A stretch of DNA of 64,000 nucleotides from Akkermansia muciniphila (lineage in GTDB: Bacteria > Verrucomicrobiota > Verrucomicrobiia > Verrucomicrobiales > Akkermansiaceae). The stretch covers positions 62,001-126,000 of the forward strand of contig CANQLV010000006.1 in assembly GCA_947624785.1 (NCBI GenBank), in the 5' to 3' direction. Shown in pieces: positions 52,375 through 61,173 of the stretch. A program made the translations under genes and the position numbers. Positions within the stretch are counted from its first letter, which is position 1; each line of letters opens with the position of its first letter. The notes beneath the pieces are model-generated. The model worked only from the letters and a program-made list of their open reading frames with translations, was not told the origin of the DNA and searched no databases.

Positions 52375-55248
52375 ATGAACCGACTCTTTCTATCCTGGGA
52401 CAAACCGGCCTGCCGGGCTGTAGCGGAGCGGCTGCTTTCCCTGGGAAACGACTTCCACCGGAATCTGGTGCTGGTTCCCACACGGGAATCCGGCAGGCAG
52501 TTGAGGGAATACCTTGCCTCCATTTCCAGCGCACAGGCCATCTTCGCCCCCCATGTTATTCCGGCGGACCAGTTCCCCCGGCTGGAGGAAAAGGAGGAAA
52601 CGGCTTCCATTCTGGAAGAGCTGGCCGGCTGGCTCCAGGCGCTGGGAACTTCTCCCCACCGTCTTTATCCGCGCCTGTTCCCCCGGCACATGCCGGAGGA
52701 TTTTTCCAGCATGCTGGAAATGGCGGCCAGCCTGCAAAGCCTGAAACACGCCATGGCGAACCAGGGCATTTCCTGCGGCATGGCCCAGGATTCCTGCGCG
52801 GGCCGTGACGAACGCTGGACGGACATGGACAGGGTGTCGGAGTACTGCACGCAACAGTTGAAAGGCTGGCAGCTTGCGGACAGAACCGCCATGGAGGCGG
52901 CAGCACCGCCGCATCTGCTCCATTCCCTGCGGGAAACAGGAGGACACGTCATCCTTGCCTGCGTAGCGGACGTTCCGCGTCCCCTGCGCCAGGCCCTCCA
53001 GCATGCGGAACGCAGCGGCGTGCCCGTCCAGATATGGATACACGCGCCGGAAGAGGAAGCCGGTTCCTTTGACTCCTGGGGATGCCCCCTTCCGGAAATC
53101 TGGTCCCAGTGCCCCATCCATATCAAAGACACCCAGATCAGGATCACGGCCAACCCTGCCCGGCTGGCCGGGGAAACGTGCCGCATGATCGCCCGAACAG
53201 CGGAGGGAAAAACGCCGGACGTCGCCCTGGGCGTTTGCGACCCGGACATGAACGTGGCCCTGGATGCCGCCCTGCGGGAATACGGCTGGGGCCTCCACAA
53301 TCCGGAAGGGAAGCCTTTTGCCGGAACCGGCGTCATGGATCTGCTCCGCCATCTGCGGCAGGCGCTGGAAGAAAAGGGCGCGGCGCGGCCCGTCTTCTGC
53401 CTGGCGCGTTCCTCCCTGCTCTGCGCCTCCCTGGGAATAGGCGACCAGCAGTACTGCTGCGCCGCGCTGGATAAAATCCAGCAGAAGTTCCTTCCGGAAT
53501 CGGAAGATTACCTGCTTTCCAGGCTGAAGGAATTTTATCCCGGCGCCCTCCCTTCCATCCAGGCCATTATGGCGTGGCGGAACCGGATGGCGGAACCCGG
53601 CATGCTGGGAGAAAGGCTGATGGAATGGTTCCCGGCCCTGGCGAACGCCTACGGTCCGGAAACGGAAGCCATGGAAATGCTCCATTCCTGCCTTTCCGGC
53701 CTCGTACGCCTTCAGCAACGCTCCTCCGCCTTCTCCAGACCGGAGGCAGCCCTCCAGCTCCTGATGAAATGCCTTCAGCCGCTGCGCGTCAAAAACAGAA
53801 GGAAGGCCCACGCGGTGCTGGATTCCCTGGGCTGGATGGAAGTCCACTTCCGCCCGGAAAAACACCTCATCCTGACGGGATTGAACGAGGGGACCGTACC
53901 GGAAGGCGGGGTTTCCGACCAATTCATGCCGGAGGAATTGAGGGAGGCCCTGGGCATCGATTCCTTCAACAGGAAAAAAGCCCGGGACAGCTTCCTGCTG
54001 ACCGCCCTGCTCCATTCCCGGGAACGGGAGGGCAGCCTCACCATCATTCTCTCCCGGACCAGCAGCAAAAACGATCCGCTGACGCCTTCCTCCCTGCTCA
54101 TGCGTTGCCCGGACGCGGAACTGCCGCACCGCGTGGAACAGCTTTTCCAGGAAATCAGTGATCCGCCCGCACCCCTCCCCTACCAGCGCGGAAGCTGGTA
54201 CCTTCAGCCCGCAGAAGGCTGGAAGGCCGCCACGGACATAGGCGCGATGGCGCCCGGCTACAAAAACCCGTGGAAGGAAAAGGGGCTGGCCTTCTCCCCC
54301 TCCGTCCTCAAAAGGTTCCTGGCGTGCCCCATGCGCTTCTGGATGCGGGAAGCCCTGCACATGAATGAAGAGGAGTTCCTGCCGGACAAGGAGGACATGG
54401 CCGTCAACGAACTGGGAACCATGCTGCACGACGTGCTGGAATGCTTCTGCCGGGAACACGCCGCCCTGAAAGAAGGCATGGAAGCCGCCGCCCTTCAGGA
54501 CGCCATCACGGAAATACTGGAACAAACTTTCCGGAAACAGTACGGCCCCACGCCCCTCATGCCCCTGCTGCTGCAAAAGCGCTCCATGGAGCAGAGGCTT
54601 TCCGTTTACGCCGTCCAGCATTTGCAGGACCTTCAGGAAGGCTGGTCCTGCATCGCCTTTGAACACCAGGTGGAAAACTGGTCCCTGGGCGGCTTCCCCA
54701 TGAAATTCCGCATTGACCGCATTGACCGCCACGCGGACGGACGCATACGGGTCATTGACTACAAAACGGGAGCAGCCTCCTCCTGTGAGAGAAAGCATCT
54801 GGAGACGATCGTGCGCCCGGACGCCCTGTCCCTGCTCTCCCCGGCCCTGCGGCCCTACACCAAACGCCAGAAAAACGGAAGGCTGGCGCACGCGCGCTGG
54901 AAAGACCTGCAACTGCCCGTTTACGTGCTGTGGGCCGCGGAAACCTATGGCGGCCACCCTTCGGCGGCGTATTACGCCCTTCCCGCCAATCCTCTGGACA
55001 TCGGCATCTCCGCCTGGGACACGCTTCACGACCCCATGCCCGGCTATGAGGAATGCGCGCTGGACAGCGCGCGCGCCTGGACGGTGGAGCTGATGAAGCT
55101 CCTTCATGAAGGCCGCGGGCTCATCACTGCGGAGGAACTGGGCTGGAACCCTCCCTCCTATGACGTGTTCAAGGACCTGATGGCCTCCCGGAGGGAAAGC
55201 CTGCAGGACCTGCTGGGCCTCAACCTCACCCCCCACCTGCCTTTCTGA
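52375..55248 (+). CDS. AddB/RexB-like PD-(D/E)XK nuclease subunit
   Basis: The 957-residue protein is probably the second subunit of a helicase-nuclease that resects double-strand breaks. The N-terminal half is helicase-like but has lost a clear Walker A (FLSWDKPACRAVAERL). The middle holds HLILTGLNEGTVPEGG, a typical AddB/UvrD-related motif. The C-terminal nuclease shows FSPSVLKRFLACPMRFWMRE and FRIDRIDRHADGRIRVIDYK with D795 and K797 as PD-(D/E)XK catalytic residues. The four-cysteine cluster of Bacillus AddB is not visible. It is one base apart from the helicase gene, so they are coupled. Naming it addB is an inference from context. Confidence 0.82.
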   Translation: MNRLFLSWDKPACRAVAERLLSLGNDFHRNLVLVPTRESGRQLREYLASISSAQAIFAPHVIPADQFPRLEEKEETASILEELAGWLQALGTSPHRLYPRLFPRHMPEDFSSMLEMAASLQSLKHAMANQGISCGMAQDSCAGRDERWTDMDRVSEYCTQQLKGWQLADRTAMEAAAPPHLLHSLRETGGHVILACVADVPRPLRQALQHAERSGVPVQIWIHAPEEEAGSFDSWGCPLPEIWSQCPIHIKDTQIRITANPARLAGETCRMIARTAEGKTPDVALGVCDPDMNVALDAALREYGWGLHNPEGKPFAGTGVMDLLRHLRQALEEKGAARPVFCLARSSLLCASLGIGDQQYCCAALDKIQQKFLPESEDYLLSRLKEFYPGALPSIQAIMAWRNRMAEPGMLGERLMEWFPALANAYGPETEAMEMLHSCLSGLVRLQQRSSAFSRPEAALQLLMKCLQPLRVKNRRKAHAVLDSLGWMEVHFRPEKHLILTGLNEGTVPEGGVSDQFMPEELREALGIDSFNRKKARDSFLLTALLHSREREGSLTIILSRTSSKNDPLTPSSLLMRCPDAELPHRVEQLFQEISDPPAPLPYQRGSWYLQPAEGWKAATDIGAMAPGYKNPWKEKGLAFSPSVLKRFLACPMRFWMREALHMNEEEFLPDKEDMAVNELGTMLHDVLECFCREHAALKEGMEAAALQDAITEILEQTFRKQYGPTPLMPLLLQKRSMEQRLSVYAVQHLQDLQEGWSCIAFEHQVENWSLGGFPMKFRIDRIDRHADGRIRVIDYKTGAASSCERKHLETIVRPDALSLLSPALRPYTKRQKNGRLAHARWKDLQLPVYVLWAAETYGGHPSAAYYALPANPLDIGISAWDTLHDPMPGYEECALDSARAWTVELMKLLHEGRGLITAEELGWNPPSYDVFKDLMASRRESLQDLLGLNLTPHLPF

Positions 55249-55249
55249 G

Positions 55250-58200
55250 ATGCTCTCCCTGACCAACATGCTGATCTCCGCATCCGCCGGAACCGGAAAA
55301 ACCTACCAGCTTTCCCTGCGCTTCCTGGGGCTGCTGGCCCTGAACCGCGGCAGCCACCCCGAACGGCTCATCGCCATCACCTTTACCCGGAAGGCGGCAG
55401 GGGAATTCAAGGACCGCATCCTGACGGACCTGGCCGCGGGGGCAACGGATGAGGCGGGGGCGGAACGCCTGAAAGAACAGCTCTGGGCGGTCATCAAGGG
55501 AACGCCGGGGGAACCCGGCATCTGGCCCGGAGCAACGGAGGCATGGAAGGCGGAAAACCTGCACCGGGAGCGTTTCCGGCATCTGCTGCACATTCTGGTG
55601 CAGAACCTGGCGCGCCTCAACCTCTGCACCATTGACAGCCTGTTCGCCCAGATTGCCTCCACCAGCACCTTTGAACTTGGCGTCAGCGGCTTCAGCATGA
55701 TTGACACCACGGCGGAGAAGCTGGCGCGCCGCGAAGCCCTGCATTCCCTGTACCGGGAATGCTCCGTGAACAGGGAGCGGAGGCGGAATTTTGAAGACGC
55801 CTTCCTTTCCGGAGCGGATTCCGATGCGGAAGCCGCGGATGCGGAGGATTCCATGATGCGGCGCCTCAACGCCTACCACGAACTTTTCCTGGACGAACCG
55901 GACGCCGGAACATGGGGAAACCCCGTCGCGCTGGGCTTCACGCCGGAAGAACTGGCCCCCCCCCTTCCTCTGGAACAATTTGACGCCGTCCTGCATTCCG
56001 TGGCTTTCCAGGCACAGCAGGCGCCCGCGCCGGAAGGGAAAAACGGCGCCAAAAGCAAAGAACTGTTCCTGCGCTTCCTGAACGGTTTCTCCCAATACGC
56101 CAGGCTGGGCCGCGTGCGCTTCCGCACGGACGGAGGTTCTTCCTGGAATATCACCGTGGAAGAGGCGCGGGAGAAATTCAAGGACTTCTGGTCCCCCCCG
56201 CTGGAAGAACTTATCCAGAGCTGGCTGCGCATGGAGGTGCTGCAGGCGCTGCGCCGCACCCGCGCCACGCACGGACTGATGCTTCTTTTTGAAGGCAAGT
56301 ATTCCTCCCTGGTCCGCAACAAGGGAAGGTTCCTGTTTCATGACGTCACGCGCATGCTGGGCGGCGGAGCCGTTACGCCGGAGCTCAAGCGGGACCTGCA
56401 ATACCGCATGTACTGCCGCTATGACCACTGGATGCTGGATGAATTCCAGGACACGTCCCAGTCCCAGTGGCGCGTCATCAAGCCTTTTCTGGACGATCTG
56501 ACTGAATCCAAGGCCGGGAGCGAAGGCAGCATCTTCGTGGTGGGGGACATCAAGCAAAGCGTGTACCAGTGGCGCGGCGGGGACCCGGAGCTTTTCCGTT
56601 CCGTTTCCACCCAGCTTCAACTGGAAGAACGCGGCATGTCCACCTCCTACCGTTCCGTCCAGCCCGTGCTGGACCTGGTGAACGACATCTGCGACTACGC
56701 CCGGACGGCCCCGGACTGCGAGCCCGCCGCCCTGGAACAATGGGGGGAATATCCGGAGCACCGGTGCGCCCCCCATCTGGAAGGCCGGTCCGGCGTCTCC
56801 CAAATCTGGCAGACGCCCAAGGCGGAAGCCTCCGCCGCCAACGACCTGGTGTGCCAGGCGGCGGCCGACATCCTGGAACGCACCGGAGCCCTGCGCCGCG
56901 GCCTGGAAACCGCCATTCTGGTCAGCACGAAAAACCAGGCTCTTGCCATCAAGACCTGGCTGACGGACCACGGCGTTCCCGCGGAGGTATGCGACGACGT
57001 TCCGGTGGGCGTGGATTCCCCCCTGGGAAAAAACCTGCTCTACTTCTTCCGCTGGCTGCTGATGCCGGGGGATCCCTTTGCCGCGGGGCTGCTCACCCAT
57101 TCCCCCCTCCGGCTCCTCGTCACGCCGGAACGGCCTGAAGGCATGGACTGGAAGAGCTGGCGCCTTCTGCTGGAACGGGACGGCTACGCCGCCGTCATGG
57201 AGGAACTGGAACGGAGGCTGGCCCGGACGGGAACGGAACTGACGGAATTCCACCGGGACCGCCTGGCCGTCTGGAAGAACGAGGCGGAACAGGTGGACGA
57301 AAAGGGCATTTCCTTGGATGAATGGATCAGGCACATGGAAGACGTGACCCGCCGGGAGGATCCCGCCGGGGGCATCGTCCGAATCATGACCATCCATAAA
57401 TCCAAGGGCCTGGGATTCGACATCGTCATCCTGCCCCAGATCGGCAGGGACGCCCCCTTTGCGGACGGAAGGCACCTGACCCACTTTGTCAAAAAGAACC
57501 GGGAGGGCAGCATGGAAGGAATCGTGCTGGCCCCTTCCAGGCACGTTTACACGAACGTTCCGCAGCTCCAGGAGCTTTACCGGGAATGGCGCGCCCAGCA
57601 GCAGTTTGACGGTTTCTGCAAGCTGTACGTGGCGCTCACCCGCGCCAAGCGTGCCACGTACGTCATTCTCCCCTACCGGGAGGAAAAGGGGGAAATGGCC
57701 GCGGATTCCATGTGGAAGGTCGTCCGTTCCGCGGCCCGGTCCTGCGCAAAAGGCACGGGGGACACGCTTCCGGAATCCGGAGCGGAATGCCTGTATTCCT
57801 GCGGCCATGGCGGGTGGTACGGAGAATTCACGGAATTCGTACGGGAGCGGCCGGAGGAAGACACGCCGGCATGGCCCATGCAACGACCGACGGTCAGGGA
57901 ACGGCTTTCCCCCTCCGGCCTGCTGGCGGCGGAAGACGCGGCCCGTGACGGAAGATATGCCGACGGCGCGGAATCCGCCGCATTCGGCTCTGCCGTCCAC
58001 GCCGTCTTTGAACGGATTACCCGCTGGGATGAATCGGACAAGCCGGAATGGGCTCTTCATCCCGCCACGGAGGCGGAGCGCACCGTGGCCGCCTGCATGG
58101 AGATTCCCTCCATCCGCGAACTCTTCAACCCCCCCGGAACGGCACGCATCATGAAGGAACAGCGCATGGAAGCCATTGAGGGGAACAGCTGGATTTCCGG

Positions 58201-58411
58201 CGTGATTGACAGGCTGGTCCTTCATGACGGAAGCGCCTGCATCGTGGACTTCAAGACGGACCATGCGGACTCTCCGGAGCAATTGCGGGAACGCCACGCC
58301 AACCAGTTGAACGCCTACGCCCGCATTGTATCCAGAATCACCGGAATACCGCCGGAACGCATCACGAGCATTATCGTTTCCACCCACTTGAAGGAAACCA
58401 TCCGCGTTTAA
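55250..58411 (+). CDS. AddA-like UvrD/REP helicase with a C-terminal nuclease
   Basis: The 1053-residue protein is a superfamily 1A helicase: Walker A SASAGTGKT at 10-18, AITFTRKAAGEFKDRI (motif Ia), WMLDEFQDTSQSQW with D397 (Walker B), VGDIKQSVYQWRGG (motif III), and IMTIHKSKGLGFDIVILPQI, then YVALTRAKRATYVI (motif VI). The C-terminal nuclease has FGSAVHAVFERIT, SGVIDRLVL and CIVDFKTDHA with D1000 and K1002. This is AddA architecture. With the gene before it, it should act in recombination repair. It starts one base after the upstream stop. Confidence 0.9.
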   Translation: MLSLTNMLISASAGTGKTYQLSLRFLGLLALNRGSHPERLIAITFTRKAAGEFKDRILTDLAAGATDEAGAERLKEQLWAVIKGTPGEPGIWPGATEAWKAENLHRERFRHLLHILVQNLARLNLCTIDSLFAQIASTSTFELGVSGFSMIDTTAEKLARREALHSLYRECSVNRERRRNFEDAFLSGADSDAEAADAEDSMMRRLNAYHELFLDEPDAGTWGNPVALGFTPEELAPPLPLEQFDAVLHSVAFQAQQAPAPEGKNGAKSKELFLRFLNGFSQYARLGRVRFRTDGGSSWNITVEEAREKFKDFWSPPLEELIQSWLRMEVLQALRRTRATHGLMLLFEGKYSSLVRNKGRFLFHDVTRMLGGGAVTPELKRDLQYRMYCRYDHWMLDEFQDTSQSQWRVIKPFLDDLTESKAGSEGSIFVVGDIKQSVYQWRGGDPELFRSVSTQLQLEERGMSTSYRSVQPVLDLVNDICDYARTAPDCEPAALEQWGEYPEHRCAPHLEGRSGVSQIWQTPKAEASAANDLVCQAAADILERTGALRRGLETAILVSTKNQALAIKTWLTDHGVPAEVCDDVPVGVDSPLGKNLLYFFRWLLMPGDPFAAGLLTHSPLRLLVTPERPEGMDWKSWRLLLERDGYAAVMEELERRLARTGTELTEFHRDRLAVWKNEAEQVDEKGISLDEWIRHMEDVTRREDPAGGIVRIMTIHKSKGLGFDIVILPQIGRDAPFADGRHLTHFVKKNREGSMEGIVLAPSRHVYTNVPQLQELYREWRAQQQFDGFCKLYVALTRAKRATYVILPYREEKGEMAADSMWKVVRSAARSCAKGTGDTLPESGAECLYSCGHGGWYGEFTEFVRERPEEDTPAWPMQRPTVRERLSPSGLLAAEDAARDGRYADGAESAAFGSAVHAVFERITRWDESDKPEWALHPATEAERTVAACMEIPSIRELFNPPGTARIMKEQRMEAIEGNSWISGVIDRLVLHDGSACIVDFKTDHADSPEQLRERHANQLNAYARIVSRITGIPPERITSIIVSTHLKETIRV

Positions 58412-58568
58412 GGAAACCTTCTTCCTGAAGGGACGGCAGTTGTCCTTCCCCGCATTTTCCTTGTCGTTCCCCCTGCGTTCCTGTGCTAATGCCGGAGAAT
58501 GTCCCCATGAAAAAACCGGATGAAAAAGATGCCGCCCCAAAGGCGCGGAAAAGAGAAAGCCGTTAAAT

Positions 58569-58600
58569 AAAAAAGCCGTCCCGCGCGGACGCGGAACAGC
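58569..58600 (-). terminator. Rho-independent terminator of the PEP-CTERM gene
   Basis: Read on the minus strand, GCTGTTCCGC pairs with GCGGGACGGC (10 bp with two wobble pairs) and is followed by a T-rich tail. Confidence 0.75.
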
Positions 58601-58630
58601 TTTGAATAAAAACGGTTGCAACCTTCCCGG

Positions 58631-59422
58631 TCAGGCGCGGCGGCGGCGCAGGCACAGAGCGGCCATGCCCAGCAGGCTTAAAGTAGCCGTAGCAGGTTCC
58701 GGAACCTGGGTCAGGGAAAGGTAATTGAGGGCCGTACGGCCAAAATTGCTGGAATCGTCCCCCTGAATCGTGAGCGTAAGCGTCCCGTCTTCCCCCACCA
58801 CGATGTGCTCCACCGTGGAATAAAGGCCCTTGTTGGCGGAAGGATTGGAGCCGTCTGCGGCATTCCCCGGAGCCAGGACGCCGGAATTGTCGCCCGTCGT
58901 CGTGGAAAGCTCGTTCCAATCACCGCTGGCGTTCGTGCCAAAGTTTGTCCAGGTCGCGTTGGAAGCGTCGGCGCCTCCGATCGTCCACGTCTGTCCGGCA
59001 AAGACGTCCTTACCCGTGAAACCGCCGAAAAGGGACAAGGTATATTCCCCGGCGGCAAGCCCGCTGAAAGTCACGGTAAAAGAACCGGAACCGGTCGCCG
59101 TCTGCGTTACAAGACCGTCCCGGAAGCTGTCTCCCAGGGAGAAAGGCATGCTGCCGCCAAAAGCGTTCTTCCACCCGTTTTCTTCGCCGGGCGTCTTGGT
59201 CGTGGTATGACCGTCATCCCCCACTGGGAAACCGGCCGTGCTCCATCCCAAAGTGACGTCGCCCGGCATCGTGCCCAGGGCTGCGGAGGAATGATCGTAA
59301 TTCATATTGAGGGCTCCGTCTGTCGCGGCGTCATCGCGCCCGAAGTCGATTTGTACGGTCGCCGCCTGCACTGCCAGCAGGGAACTTGAAATCAGAGCCA
59401 GAGAAAACAAGGACTTCTTCAT
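58631..59422 (-). CDS. PEP-CTERM exported protein
   Basis: The 263-residue product has a signal peptide (MKKSLFSLALISSSLLAVQA) and a PEP-CTERM tail: VPEPATATLSLLGMAALCLR followed by arginines. This tail is cut and processed by an exosortase in many Gram-negative bacteria that make extracellular matrix. The body is a Gly/Ser/Thr-rich beta domain (TVQIDFGRDDAATDG, SFTVTFSGLAAGEYTLSLFG) with no catalytic motif. The exosortase is not in the window. A striking 18-bp inverted repeat lies directly upstream (59440-59610). A terminator follows on the minus strand. Confidence 0.88.
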   Translation of the reverse strand: MKKSLFSLALISSSLLAVQAATVQIDFGRDDAATDGALNMNYDHSSAALGTMPGDVTLGWSTAGFPVGDDGHTTTKTPGEENGWKNAFGGSMPFSLGDSFRDGLVTQTATGSGSFTVTFSGLAAGEYTLSLFGGFTGKDVFAGQTWTIGGADASNATWTNFGTNASGDWNELSTTTGDNSGVLAPGNAADGSNPSANKGLYSTVEHIVVGEDGTLTLTIQGDDSSNFGRTALNYLSLTQVPEPATATLSLLGMAALCLRRRRA

Positions 59423-59439
59423 GGTGACACAAAGTAAAC

Positions 59440-59610
59440 CGGATCAATAATCCGATGATCGAATAAATTCTCTAATAAACATTTAATTTATTTATATTAA
59501 ATACATTATATATATTTATATCTTAATATAACTCCCTCAATACATGGAAAACAAAAAAGATATATTATTTAATTTTTAGTGTTTTCCATTGACATCGGAT
59601 TATTGATCCG
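59440..59610. repeat. 18-bp inverted repeats flanking an AT-rich segment, candidate invertible promoter
   Basis: CGGATCAATAATCCGATG at 59440-59457 is exactly reverse-complementary to CATCGGATTATTGATCCG at 59593-59610. The 135 bases between are almost only A and T and are the natural place for the promoter of the PEP-CTERM gene, whose start codon is 17 bases left of the left repeat. Each repeat has its own small dyad (CGGAT-N5-ATCCG). This is what a site-specific recombinase target or a pair of regulator operators would look like. No recombinase gene is in the window. Confidence 0.8.
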
Positions 59611-59652
59611 CAAGAGCGTTCCTGTTCACCGGCATTCGAGTAAAGAAAAGAT

Positions 59653-59689
59653 GTCCGGAGGGCGGTTTATAAAAACGACCGGACTTTTT
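59653..59689 (+). terminator. Terminator-like hairpin facing right of the inverted repeat
   Basis: GTCCGG (59653-59658) pairs with CCGGAC (59679-59684) and is followed by TTTTT at 59685-59689. The 20-base loop is long. No plus-strand gene is directly upstream, so it would only matter if a promoter in the AT-rich segment fired rightward. It could also end the minus-strand gene that stops at 59755. Confidence 0.4.
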
Positions 59690-59754
59690 CCGCGCCGCCG
59701 TTTCCACCGGAATACGACCGCGCCGGGAAAACAGCTATTCACCAAAAAAGACGG

Positions 59755-61140
59755 TCAATGCTCCGGCACGGCCACCCGGATGCTTTCAATTCCCAGATAA
59801 CGGGCAATGGAACGGTTGATGAATTCATCCGGGTCTCCGCTGCTCATGCGCCACATCACAGAAACATAGGGAGCCAGAGGCACGGGCTCATAAGGAGGAA
59901 CGGCAATGTTTCTCTCTCCCTTTTCCAGTTCATGGCGAATGAACATTTTCCGTTCCTCGCACTGGCGGTGGATGCGCGGGAAGGCATCCAGATACCCGGA
60001 GCATACCCACAGGGCAAGCCCGGCCGCCGCAAGCAGCACGCAGGAAGGAATCCAACGCCTCTGCGCGGCGTCCATCCATACCCCGTACAGCCCCAGGATG
60101 CCCGTCATCATCAGCACCGTGGCGGAAAACATGGCATGCCAAGCGGGAATCACGCGCACAAAAAAGCTGATTGCCATGGCATGGGCCACCAGAATGAACA
60201 GAAGGGAAACGCACATACGGCGGAAGGAAGCCCCCTTCCAAGTCCTCCAACCTCTTCTCCACGTCAGCAGGATCAGGGCCACGGCTGCGGCTGCCAGCAG
60301 GATTTTAGGAAGAGGCATGAACTCATAAAAAGCATTCATCAGTTCCGGAATGGCGCCGAAACGCTCCGCCCAGGAGTGAAGGACGGCGGCGCCACCCGCC
60401 GTCTCCGAATGAAGACGCACGCCATTGCCCGGAGCCAGCAGAAGGCAGGCGCCACCCAGGGCATGAAAACCCCAGCCGACGAAGAACCAGCGGGGAAGAG
60501 CCAGGCTCTTCCAGCGCGCATACAGCCAGTACAGGAACAGGATGCCCAGGGAAGCGGGAATCTGGTTCTCATTGGTCATTCCGGCGGCAAAAGCCGCCAC
60601 GCCTATCCAGAGCCAGGAAAAGGGCCTGTCCTTCATCCGGGAGGTCCCGGCCCATAAGCCGCGGTACAGGCACAGGAAGCCCAGCCAGACGGCGGCCGAC
60701 CACGCATAGTTTGTCCCTCCGGACAGCCAGAACATCGTGATGCCCGGCCTGGATGAAGACGTGAGCAGAAGAAGGGCGCCCGCGGAAAACAGCAGAACAT
60801 CCCGCCAGTCCGCGGAATTCACCCTCCTTCCCCGCGCCAGGTAAAACATCATCAGGGCCAGGGAAAGAATCACGAAGGGATTGACGGCCAGGAAAAGCCA
60901 CTTCCCCGCCGTGGCCGTAAAGACAGCCAGGAATTCCCCCAGGCGGGGATTCCAGTTCATGTACGACCACCAGCACCGTTCCAGCACGGGCTGGAAGGCA
61001 AGACGGTGGTCAGCCCCGAATACGGAATGCATGAAGCTGTCCCCGGTGAAAGGGGTCCACCAGGTGAGCAGCATGGCGTACACGAGAATCGCCAGCACCA
61101 CCGCCCGGAACAGGAAACGCGCCGCCAGTGACTGCTTCAT
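59755..61140 (-). CDS. Polytopic membrane protein, DUF6056-like
   Basis: The 461-residue protein has about ten to eleven hydrophobic helices, with a first periplasmic loop TPFTGDSFMHSVFGAD and TNYAWSAAVWLGFLCLYRGL, TNENQIPASLGILFLYWLYA and LLLAPGNGVRLH. These features are like the DUF6056/GtrC-style glycosyltransferase-related membrane family, which may add sugars to surface glycans. Function is inferred weakly. ATG at 61140 is used; a TTG at 61158 would add six residues. It follows rseP by 33 bases on the same strand and may be cotranscribed. Confidence 0.65.
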   Translation of the reverse strand: MKQSLAARFLFRAVVLAILVYAMLLTWWTPFTGDSFMHSVFGADHRLAFQPVLERCWWSYMNWNPRLGEFLAVFTATAGKWLFLAVNPFVILSLALMMFYLARGRRVNSADWRDVLLFSAGALLLLTSSSRPGITMFWLSGGTNYAWSAAVWLGFLCLYRGLWAGTSRMKDRPFSWLWIGVAAFAAGMTNENQIPASLGILFLYWLYARWKSLALPRWFFVGWGFHALGGACLLLAPGNGVRLHSETAGGAAVLHSWAERFGAIPELMNAFYEFMPLPKILLAAAAVALILLTWRRGWRTWKGASFRRMCVSLLFILVAHAMAISFFVRVIPAWHAMFSATVLMMTGILGLYGVWMDAAQRRWIPSCVLLAAAGLALWVCSGYLDAFPRIHRQCEERKMFIRHELEKGERNIAVPPYEPVPLAPYVSVMWRMSSGDPDEFINRSIARYLGIESIRVAVPEH

Positions 61141-61173
61141 GGAATCAGGCCGTATCAAGGGCGTCCTCCGTAT

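Noticed and set aside
52390..58621. Very long open frames on the minus strand opposite the AddB/AddA-like genes (up to 1131 codons)
   Set aside because: They mirror the coding frame of the plus-strand genes in GC-rich DNA and give low-complexity, Gly/His/Gln-rich products with no family character.
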